Source of the DNA: Thermoanaerobaculia bacterium | Lineage (GTDB): Bacteria; Bacteroidota; Bacteroidia; Chitinophagales; Saprospiraceae | Length of the DNA: 9,175 nt | Assembly: GCA_023151335.1 (NCBI GenBank) | Contig: JAKLJF010000156.1 | Span: forward strand, 1-9,175 | Reading direction: 5' to 3' | In this document: positions 1 through 6,269 of the stretch, one piece after another | Layout: the number at the start of each line of letters is the position of its first letter | Numbering within the stretch: the stretch's first letter is position 1 | Position numbers and translations under genes: made by a program | Notes under the pieces: generated by a model | The model's database searches: none | Told to the model about the DNA's origin: nothing | What the model saw: the letters and a program-made list of their open reading frames with translations, nothing else

Positions 1-696
1 AATGGCCGGATTGAACTCAACGAAACTTTTGACCGTATCGCCATCCCGCAACACCCTGCGCATAATGATCGTTCCAAAACAATCCCCTTCGAAACTGACC
101 GTGCCGCAAGTGTATTCGTCGCCCTCAATGTACTCCTGGGCCACAAACTGCTCCGGCTCGATCGTGGGGATCAGTCGCGCCAGATCCGCTTCGGTAGCGA
201 TCCGGAGAACGTCTTTCGACCGCGCGCCGCCGGTCATGGGTTTGATGATAAAGGGGAGATTGAGCGCCGCTTCTCCATTCAGCAATTGCGCCAGATCGTA
301 CGTTTTGGGCGCCGGGAGTCCGATGTTTTCCAGAAAACGGGTCGTCAATAGCTTGTTGTCCGCTATTTCAACCACTTCGGGCGAGCTCACTACCACGCAG
401 GTGCCGGTACGCTCTTGTATCAAGGCCTTATTGGCGGAAAGTTTGGGCAATTCCGCATCCATGCCCGGAAACATCAGGCTGCACTTTTCCAACCGAAGCA
501 CCTCGATCAGGCGCGGGATAAATTGCTCGCTCCGGGCGTAAGGAATGTGGTAACTTTTAGGAACGGCATACAGCCCTGTTCCCATGAATTCTCCATCCAG
601 CCCCACTATTTGATAATTTGTTTGATACAGGGCCTTGATGACGCTTTGACCGACACCTCCCCCTACACCCGATACTGCAATACGTTCCGATGCCAT
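1..696 (-). CDS. ATP-grasp protein, carbamoyl-phosphate synthase large subunit-like (5' part only)
   Basis: The minus strand reads open from an ATG at 696-694 for 232 codons to the window edge, so the C-terminus is missing. The N-terminus has a glycine-rich Rossmann-like turn (GVGGGVGQS, residues 10-18), as in the pre-ATP-grasp domain. ATP-grasp signatures follow: DNK at 113-115 before a 'GLPAPKT' turn (126-132), an IIKP strand with probable ATP-binding Lys152 followed by TGGARS, and QEYIEGDEYT (187-196). This order matches CarB/PylC-like ligases, which use ATP to activate a carboxylate and join it to an amine or other nucleophile. The substrate cannot be told from this part. Such stand-alone proteins are often labelled 'carbamoyl phosphate synthase-like' although they do not make carbamoyl phosphate. 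No clear Shine-Dalgarno precedes the start; the leader is AT-rich. The family call is firm, the function open. Confidence 0.88.
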   Translation of the reverse strand, partial: MASERIAVSGVGGGVGQSVIKALYQTNYQIVGLDGEFMGTGLYAVPKSYHIPYARSEQFIPRLIEVLRLEKCSLMFPGMDAELPKLSANKALIQERTGTCVVVSSPEVVEIADNKLLTTRFLENIGLPAPKTYDLAQLLNGEAALNLPFIIKPMTGGARSKDVLRIATEADLARLIPTIEPEQFVAQEYIEGDEYTCGTVSFEGDCFGTIIMRRVLRDGDTVKSFVEFNPAI

Positions 697-1066
697 AAAC
701 CAGATTTGTTAATTAAGTTGTGTTCGAGACCCTAGGGAAGACTGGTTGGATATTTGCATGCAGCAGGGGGGAGAATTGTACCTATCTCCAGCGAAGAGCC
801 AAATCAGGGGCGAAAGTACATTGGGCGTTAAACGCTGTCAATACCTGTCGACTTACCAGCGGAACACCCTACTGTGAATCGGACCATAAAGTGCGATTTT
901 AAGCCCATATTCGGTGTTTTTTGTCTGAAATATGCAGGTATACTGACCAATATCATATATAAAATTGATCAAAATCATCAGGTTCCCACCCTTCCGCTTT
1001 TTGTATGCTCCACATTATTGAGCGGCCGTAAACAGTTTTCCCAGCTTGCATTTTTTTAATTTTTCA
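697..1066. other. Gene-poor intergenic stretch with candidate regulatory palindromes
   Basis: About 370 bases lie between the ATP-grasp start and the plus-strand chimeric ORF. Short open frames here give no recognisable protein. The half from about 890 onward is distinctly AT-rich compared with the flanking genes. Apart from two Crp/Fnr-like palindromes, listed separately, I see no tRNA, terminator or repeat. It must hold the promoter of the ATP-grasp gene, but I could not find a convincing Bacteroidota -33/-7 pair. Confidence 0.6.
943..978. promoter_or_regulatory. Two tandem Crp/Fnr-type palindromes
   Basis: Box 1 is CTGAC-CAAT-ATCAT (943-956) and box 2 is TTGAT-CAAA-ATCAT (965-978). Both fit the Fnr-like pattern TTGAT-N4-ATCAA; box 2 differs at one of ten positions. 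Their centres are 22 bases apart, about two helical turns, so two dimers would sit on the same DNA face. Box 2 ends 88 bases before the ATG at 1067 on the plus strand, and box 1 starts 246 bases from the ATP-grasp start. The gene they served is unclear and may have been lost when the plus-strand ORF was rearranged. Confidence 0.4.
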
Positions 1067-1543
1067 ATGCCTTCTTTCGCTGGAAGGGTATCAAAGCTGC
1101 ATAATACTGCCAATAATTATTTCGACCTTGGCGAATACGAAAAAGCGGAAAAATTTCTGGCAGAAGCCCTGGAAATGGCCCGGGGCGCTAAATCGACGAA
1201 TCCTGTACTGGCACAAATTTATGCTACGCCAGTTTACTTCAGGCATAAAGGCAGCCAATACAAAACGACAGCCGCCAGTCCCGGCGGCGACGGCAGGAAC
1301 GATTATTTCGGCGTGTCAGCCGGGCCGGAATGGCGGCTGGTGCGGCGCCTCGCCGTGTTCGACCGTTGGGGCGACACGGTTTTCGAAGCCCGGGATTTCC
1401 CGCCGGACGCTGTAAGTGGCCGCTGGGACGGCCGCGTGCGGGGGCAGGCGGTGAACCCCGGGGTTTTTGCGTGGCTTTGCGTGATGGAGTTGGCGGATGG
1501 GACGGTGGAGACGTTGAGCGGGGATGTGACGGTGGTGCGGTAG
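1067..1543 (+). pseudogene. Chimeric remnant: TPR fragment joined in frame to a T9SS type-B sorting domain
   Basis: This 158-codon frame starts at ATG 1067; a TTG at 1046 in the same frame is less likely. Residues 9-50 look like one TPR unit (for example NYFDLGEYEKAEKFLAEAL). From about residue 70 the sequence changes to the gliding-motility-associated, type IX secretion type-B C-terminal domain: SPGGDGRNDYF (71-81), VFDRWGDTVFEA (97-108), RWDGRVRGQAVNPGVFAW (119-136), and a terminal strand ending in VVR. In known proteins this domain ends large secreted proteins and directs them through the type IX system. Here there is no signal peptide, so the domain could not reach the periplasm. Base composition also shifts from AT-rich to very GC-rich near 1250-1280, where the join appears to be. 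The likeliest reading is a deletion that fused the start of one gene to the tail of another. The final TAG is 7 bases from the convergent pcp stop. Confidence 0.7.
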
Positions 1544-1550
1544 CGGTGAA

Positions 1551-2192
1551 CTACACCCGCCTCCCCGCCAACCACTCCGTCAAACACTCCACCATAAACA
1601 CGCCCACGTCTATTAAATCTTTATCGCCCGGCCCTCCCGCGGCGGTATCCCTGGTATAAGGCGGCACGTGAATAAAACCCCGCACGGGGATTTTTTCCTG
1701 TAACTCGCTCATGGCCAGGTAAAACACGTGATTACAGATAAAACCGCCCGCGTCGTCGGAATACCGTACTTCGAGCGGGTAGGTGCCCAGGGTGGCAAAA
1801 TTCCGGATCAGCAGTTTTTCGCGCAGCCAGTCCAGCGGCAGCGCGGAGGGTATTGCGGGCGTATGGCCGGCAATGATTTCTCCGGCGCCGTTTGGAGGCG
1901 GTAATTTACCGAATTCGTCGTAAAAATAGCGCGCTTCGTTGCGCGCGGTCGTTTCCAGGCGGATGAAGGGGTCGGGCGCCAGGCCGAAGCCGAGCCAGGC
2001 TGCCGGCTTCAGCGTTTCGGCATTTTTCCGGATAAGCGGCCAGGCGCTGTGCCAGCTTACGGGCAAGCGGATACCTTTCACCCGGAAGCCGTTCATCTGT
2101 TTGCCGTTCACGGTTTCGGCGATGTCGCCGGACGGATTTCTGTCGAATTCCTGAAAAGCGGTGAAGCCGGTGACGAGTATGGTCGGTTTCAT
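1551..2192 (-). CDS. pcp: Pyroglutamyl-peptidase I (peptidase family C15)
   Basis: This 213-residue protein matches the usual C15 length. These cytoplasmic cysteine peptidases remove an N-terminal pyroglutamate from peptides. The start is taken at ATG 2192 because residues 1-21 (MKPTILVTGFTAF, then DRNPS) align with the family N-terminus; an upstream in-frame extension would overlap the previous gene and has no family character. The catalytic triad is intact: Glu80 in FIRLETTARNEAR (family LERxAxN), Cys153 in AGGFICNHVFY, and His175 in GFIHVPPY. The gene begins 14 bases after the stop of the HSP90-like gene and is probably co-transcribed as the last gene of the cluster. No obvious Shine-Dalgarno is visible. 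Its link to the upstream genes may be accidental. It converges on the chimeric ORF with only 7 bases between, and no terminator hairpin stands out. Confidence 0.93.
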   Translation of the reverse strand: MKPTILVTGFTAFQEFDRNPSGDIAETVNGKQMNGFRVKGIRLPVSWHSAWPLIRKNAETLKPAAWLGFGLAPDPFIRLETTARNEARYFYDEFGKLPPPNGAGEIIAGHTPAIPSALPLDWLREKLLIRNFATLGTYPLEVRYSDDAGGFICNHVFYLAMSELQEKIPVRGFIHVPPYTRDTAAGGPGDKDLIDVGVFMVECLTEWLAGRRV

Positions 2193-2206
2193 AAAATTTT
2201 CGCGCG

Positions 2207-4444
2207 TTAACTTGTTTTTGGGGCGCCATTGCCCACCATGGCAATCCAGGCCTGAAAGGTTTTTATTTTTTCCCGGAAACACTCCGTCATGGCCGCCTCG
2301 GATTGCCGCATTTCCGACTTGTACACTAAGCACAGTTTGCCGCGCAGGTCGGCCGGCATACCTTTCAGCGTTTCTTCGTCGCACATGATGAGCAAGCCAT
2401 CGGGGTGGTTTTCGAGCATGAGGCCCACTTCGATGAGTACGTTGTGGTTGAAGCCGGAAATATCGGCAATAAAACGCCGGCTGGTGGACACGAACTTTTT
2501 GATACTGTCGAGCAGGTTATTGTCCTGAATATTGTGGTCGCCGCGAATGACTTTCCACTTATACGGCGACTGCGACAAGGTGGTGTTGACGGCGTTCCAG
2601 ACGGTATCAAATTCCTTCTGGTAGGGTAGCGCCATGAAACAATCGGCCAGGCCTTCATCGTATTCGTCGCGTTGCCTGGTAGCGCCGATGCGGAATTGCA
2701 GGCAATCGACGATATTTTCGATGATCGAGTCGGAGGCGCTGAATTTCAGGTCGTTGAACGGCGAGTGCAGCACGGCGATCTGATAGAAGGAGTCGGCGAT
2801 TTTTTCCAATTGCCGCCGGGCGAGCAATGGCTGGCCGGACAGTTTTCCAATGATGGGATTGGCGATATTGAGCATCAGCGCGTCCACGCTGTAACTGTTC
2901 CCTCTCGCCCCTGCCCCGGCATCGGCGAATTTGTGCGTGCCGTCGGTGCTCACGATCCGGAACATGGCAGGCGTTTCTTTTTCGCCGGGGCGATTGACAA
3001 AAACGACCGTCCGTATGCCGCGTTTGCCGAGGTAAGGCACTATACGGTTGACAAAACGCCGGAAGGGTTCCGGCACATCCACCAGGTCGTCGGAATTGGA
3101 TAGGGTGGCCACGTCTTTCAGGCCCACATTTTCACAATCGGCGATCTGTTTCAGCACCATTTGCTCCGGGCCGAAGGCAAAAACGGTCAGAAACCGGCTG
3201 CCGTGTAGCAGGTCGATGGCGTTGAGTTCGTCGGCGGTGTAATAGATAAACCGTTCGTCGCCGTGTTTTTCGGCGTTGGGCAAAATTTCACGCCAGCGCA
3301 ACTGGCCGTTTGTCGTGGTAAAACGGTAATAATCCCGAAACAGGCCGCAGAGGTCTTCACAATCTTTCCCATGCGCTACCAGTTTGTCCTTGTGGATATG
3401 CAGCGCCTGCTCCATAATGACGGGTTGTTGTTGTGCCAGTATATCGAAAAAGCGCAGGATGTGGCCTTCCATCGCCTTTCTGATCGTCTGGAAATGATTG
3501 TCCTGGCAAAAAATGTCTTCCCTGGATATTTGGATCTTGAGGTTGGGGCTGTCGATCAATCCGATGACAAAAGACAGGTTATCCGGGAAAAAATCCCGGA
3601 TGTTCCCCATCAGCCGGACACCTTTGGAGAAAAACTGCACCTGGTGCCGGTCGGCGGTAAAGGTACTTTCCTGCTGCGGGATGCCGAGCAATACGCGGGC
3701 GCCGTCGGGGCCTTTGCCGAAGTAGGCGCAAAGCAGTTTTTGCTGGGGGAAATATTGGCCCATCAGCCGGCGGATGTCGTCGTTGTTGAGCAGCTTCTCT
3801 TCGCCATTAAACAGGTTTTCAATCCATTGCCACTGCTGGTTGACGGCGCCGCTGGCCGTATCCCGGCCAACGTATATGGGCGTGGTGAACAGCCCGAAGG
3901 TCTTTCGGATGTATTCCCGGAGCACTTTGTCGCTGCCCAGGTCCAGCTTCGCGTCGTCGTCGAGGTACAGCACGGCTTCGGTGCCGATTTGGGGTTTTTC
4001 AATGGGTTCCAGGTGAAACGTTTCCGCGTAGCGCGCCCATTCGAGCCGCCAGCCGTGCGGCTCGTCGGCATGGCGGGTTTCCACCACCAGTTTTTCGGCA
4101 GCGATGAAGGCGCTTAGTACGCCAATGCCGAACATGCCGATGGTTTCGTTTTCGTCGACGCGACTAAAATGGCCGGCTATGCGGGTATAGGCTTCGAGAA
4201 TGACCTTGCGCGTCATGCCGCTGCCGTTGTCCAGGATATGGAGTTTGCCGAACTCCGCCCACACCTGAATGACCGGATTCTTCTGGCCCTTCGTGGCGTC
4301 GTGCGCATTGGAAATGTATTCCCGGACGGGCGCAAAGGGGTCGGTTTGCAGGTTGTCGACCAGTATCTTGATCAGGTGGCTGATCTGTGCGGTGACCCTT
4401 TCTTCTGAACCGGTTGGCTGAACGGTAGAATAGGTTTCGTTCAT
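2207..4444 (-). CDS. HSP90-family ATPase fused to a C-terminal TIR-like / nucleoside deoxyribosyltransferase-like domain
   Basis: The 745-residue protein has an HSP90 N-domain with the GHKL ATP-binding motifs: REYISNAHDA (41-50; Glu42, Asn46), DNGSGMT (72-78), GMFGIG (103-108) and GTEAVL (154-159). A middle domain follows; FFSKGVRLMG through NLKIQISREDI (271-311) parallels the HtpG stretch ending in LPLNVSRE, including its conserved Arg. Residues about 528-585 resemble the HtpG dimerisation helices (NPIIGKL, then an LEKIADSFYQIAVL helix). Residues about 599-710 form an extra domain: CFMALPYQKEFDTVW (602-616), Arg634-Gly-Asp, an LLDSI helix, then FIADISGFNHNVLIEVGLML (658-677) with Glu672. This is the pattern of TIR-like or deoxyribosyltransferase-like Rossmann domains found in bacterial conflict systems. 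The start at 4444 is chosen over 4507, since the extra 21 codons read AT-rich leader and overlap the TPR gene. The fusion is seen directly; nucleotide cleavage or signalling is inference. Confidence 0.88.
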   Translation of the reverse strand: MNETYSTVQPTGSEERVTAQISHLIKILVDNLQTDPFAPVREYISNAHDATKGQKNPVIQVWAEFGKLHILDNGSGMTRKVILEAYTRIAGHFSRVDENETIGMFGIGVLSAFIAAEKLVVETRHADEPHGWRLEWARYAETFHLEPIEKPQIGTEAVLYLDDDAKLDLGSDKVLREYIRKTFGLFTTPIYVGRDTASGAVNQQWQWIENLFNGEEKLLNNDDIRRLMGQYFPQQKLLCAYFGKGPDGARVLLGIPQQESTFTADRHQVQFFSKGVRLMGNIRDFFPDNLSFVIGLIDSPNLKIQISREDIFCQDNHFQTIRKAMEGHILRFFDILAQQQPVIMEQALHIHKDKLVAHGKDCEDLCGLFRDYYRFTTTNGQLRWREILPNAEKHGDERFIYYTADELNAIDLLHGSRFLTVFAFGPEQMVLKQIADCENVGLKDVATLSNSDDLVDVPEPFRRFVNRIVPYLGKRGIRTVVFVNRPGEKETPAMFRIVSTDGTHKFADAGAGARGNSYSVDALMLNIANPIIGKLSGQPLLARRQLEKIADSFYQIAVLHSPFNDLKFSASDSIIENIVDCLQFRIGATRQRDEYDEGLADCFMALPYQKEFDTVWNAVNTTLSQSPYKWKVIRGDHNIQDNNLLDSIKKFVSTSRRFIADISGFNHNVLIEVGLMLENHPDGLLIMCDEETLKGMPADLRGKLCLVYKSEMRQSEAAMTECFREKIKTFQAWIAMVGNGAPKTS

Positions 4445-4478
4445 AATATGTATATTAAAGAAGATTTTAAAGTAAGGT

Positions 4479-5846
4479 TCAAGGCCAAACCCTGCAACGC
4501 AGGGCAATCAGTTCCTCGCTGGCCCAGCGTTCCAGCAGGAAACCGGCGCCGGCCGGTTCCCCGCCGAGCAGGGTTTTCCAGTTTTGAAGCAGGACATCGG
4601 AGCAGCCGTAGGATTCGAGCGGTTTGGCCAGCTCGGTCAGGGCGTTCCGGCCCAGGCTCAAAATATCTTCAACGCCGGGGTCGGGTATCAAGCCCGACAG
4701 TTCGAGTTCGCGGCGCAGCGCGCCAATCTCGACTGCCCGAAGCAAAACCATCGGTTGCGCGCAATCGGGCAATATTTTTTTCAAGGTATTCAATTCCCGG
4801 CGGGCGGGTACGAAATCTTCCATCAGCAGGTACCAGATGAGGGATAGCATAGCGCACTCGGTGAGCAACAGCGGGTCTTTTTCGAAGCGGGCGTTTTTTT
4901 GCAGTTTGGCGATCAGTTCGGATACTTTTTCATTCTCTTGTCCGAATTCGTTGGCGCTGAAATTGCTGAATTCGCCATCGGCTGCCTGGCGCAAATGCAG
5001 GTGGAGCTGGGCCGCGGCAGCGAAAGCAAGACTCCAGGGGCCGCGATTGGCCTGCATTATTTCACGGGATAATTTCCGCACGTGGAAATTATTCCCCGGC
5101 GCGCAGAGGTGCGAAACCAGCAATAGCGCTTCGAAATGTTCAGGGTGCAGGAACAAAAAATAGGAAGAGGATTTGGCAGCATTTCGGATAGACTCCAGTC
5201 CTTCTGAAATACAGGATAGCGAGCCTTGTATGTCGCCGAGCTGGCGCAAATACAAACCTTCCATCAGGCTGACTTGCGCGGGGAGGTCTTCAATCGGGAA
5301 AATATTGAAATCGGATTTGATTTCCCGGATCAGCGATTTGATCCTTTCGTGATCGTCGAACAGCGTCCGGCGGTAAACCGTGAGCAAGCCGCAAAATGCA
5401 CGGGGGCGGTAATGCTGCACAAACTCGTTAAGGCCCTGCATAGCTTCCGGAATGGTGTCGGATTCCCGGATGGCCAGTTCGTAATATTGCTGCGCTTTGC
5501 CGAAATTGCCTGTGCCGCGGAATGCTTCGCCGAGCAAACAGGACGCGACCGTTCTGACGGCGGCATCGGCGGCAGGATTGTTGAGCGTGGACTCAAAAAA
5601 CGGGATCGTTTCCTGGCGGTAACCGGCCGTGAACATCGTCATGGCAGATCGAAGTTGCTCATATACCCGCCCCTGTGCCGATGAGATGGCGACAGGGCGG
5701 TGGCCAGCGGGGGGGGTATTTCGGGAGCGGGGAGAATCATCTGAAAATCGCGGATTCGCGTTGACACCGTCATCTGCCGGGGCTTCGGTGTCTTCAGGAT
5801 TGGTTCCGAACCGTTGCCGGAAATAATTGGATATGCGTTCAAACAT
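4479..5846 (-). CDS. TPR-like repeat protein, cytoplasmic, unknown function
   Basis: The protein has 455 residues and no signal peptide or membrane segment. Residues 14-58 are polar and Pro/Ser/Asp-rich, probably a disordered linker. The rest is predicted helical. Clear TPR-like units lie near residues 101-135 (LLGEAFRGTGNFGKAQQYYELAI) and 190-222 (MEGLYLRQLGDIQGSLSCISEGL); the region beyond about 250 is leucine- and alanine-rich and may hold degenerate repeats. TPR units usually bind partner proteins, and canonical HSP90 partners are often TPR proteins, although the eukaryotic MEEVD tail they clamp is absent from the neighbouring HSP90-like protein. The gene starts 21 bases after the lipoprotein stop and ends 34 bases before the HSP90-like start, so it is probably translated from the same message. 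I do not recognise the family; a scaffold or adaptor role is inference from position. Confidence 0.8.
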   Translation of the reverse strand: MFERISNYFRQRFGTNPEDTEAPADDGVNANPRFSDDSPRSRNTPPAGHRPVAISSAQGRVYEQLRSAMTMFTAGYRQETIPFFESTLNNPAADAAVRTVASCLLGEAFRGTGNFGKAQQYYELAIRESDTIPEAMQGLNEFVQHYRPRAFCGLLTVYRRTLFDDHERIKSLIREIKSDFNIFPIEDLPAQVSLMEGLYLRQLGDIQGSLSCISEGLESIRNAAKSSSYFLFLHPEHFEALLLVSHLCAPGNNFHVRKLSREIMQANRGPWSLAFAAAAQLHLHLRQAADGEFSNFSANEFGQENEKVSELIAKLQKNARFEKDPLLLTECAMLSLIWYLLMEDFVPARRELNTLKKILPDCAQPMVLLRAVEIGALRRELELSGLIPDPGVEDILSLGRNALTELAKPLESYGCSDVLLQNWKTLLGGEPAGAGFLLERWASEELIALRCRVWP

Positions 5847-5867
5847 GGCAGGTATTGGTTAAGATGG

Positions 5868-6227
5868 TTAACGAATCGGGATTTGCTCCCAGCCTTTTTC
5901 CGTTTTGACCCAAAATTGTTTGGCTTTCAGGAGCCGTTGTTTAGGAAGGTAGGCGCCTTTCGCTTTTACTTCCATTGAGGAATAATTGGCCAGCTGCCCC
6001 GAAGCATGGCTGAGGAACACCAGTTTTTCTTTTTCCATCAGGATGGCCGCCGGAAGGTTTGCTTTCATGGCATAAAATGCCGCGTATTGTTGCGCGGGAC
6101 TTTCACCCGCGGCCTTCAGATTGAGGTAATTGCGGGCGTCCACCAGTGTTCCCTGGTAGGTGGAGGCGCAGGAGCCCAGGCAGCAAATCGCGGCAATTTG
6201 GAGCAGCAGCGGGATATACCTTTTCAT
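5868..6227 (-). CDS. Small lipoprotein, unknown function
   Basis: The protein has 119 residues from ATG 6227; an in-frame TTG two codons upstream is less likely. The N-terminus is a classic lipoprotein signal: basic MKR, a hydrophobic stretch (YIPLLLQIAAICC), then lipobox LGSC with Cys20 as the lipidated residue. The residues after Cys20 (ASTYQG) lack the acidic surface-export signal described for some Bacteroidota lipoproteins, so a periplasm-facing location is more likely. The mature part of about 100 residues is basic (several Lys, for example around 87-108) and contains no motif I know. The gene sits between the secreted 714-residue protein (42-base gap) and the TPR gene (21-base gap), pointing to a shared message. 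A role in anchoring or partnering the secreted protein is possible but not shown. Confidence 0.82.
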   Translation of the reverse strand: MKRYIPLLLQIAAICCLGSCASTYQGTLVDARNYLNLKAAGESPAQQYAAFYAMKANLPAAILMEKEKLVFLSHASGQLANYSSMEVKAKGAYLPKQRLLKAKQFWVKTEKGWEQIPIR

Positions 6228-6269
6228 AATCAAGATTTAATCGATTGGTTATCAGAAAAATAGTGTGGC

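Noticed and set aside
2..541. A 179-codon plus-strand open frame at the left edge
   Set aside because: The minus strand here encodes an unambiguous ATP-grasp protein; the plus product is Ser/Arg-rich without motifs.
720..1059. Two 60-codon plus-strand frames in the intergenic stretch
   Set aside because: They show no motifs, no plausible ribosome binding site, and overlap the tandem Crp/Fnr-like boxes; treated as chance ORFs.
2193..2384. N-terminal extension of pyroglutamyl-peptidase by 64 codons
   Set aside because: It would overlap the end of the HSP90-like gene by over 170 bases, and the family N-terminus starts at the ATG at 2192.
3263..4117. A 284-codon plus-strand open frame
   Set aside because: It lies entirely opposite the HSP90-like gene, where the minus frame carries clear family motifs.
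4445..4507. N-terminal extension of the HSP90-like protein by 21 codons
   Set aside because: It overlaps the TPR gene end, reads AT-rich leader sequence, and has no HSP90 similarity; ATG 4444 fits better.
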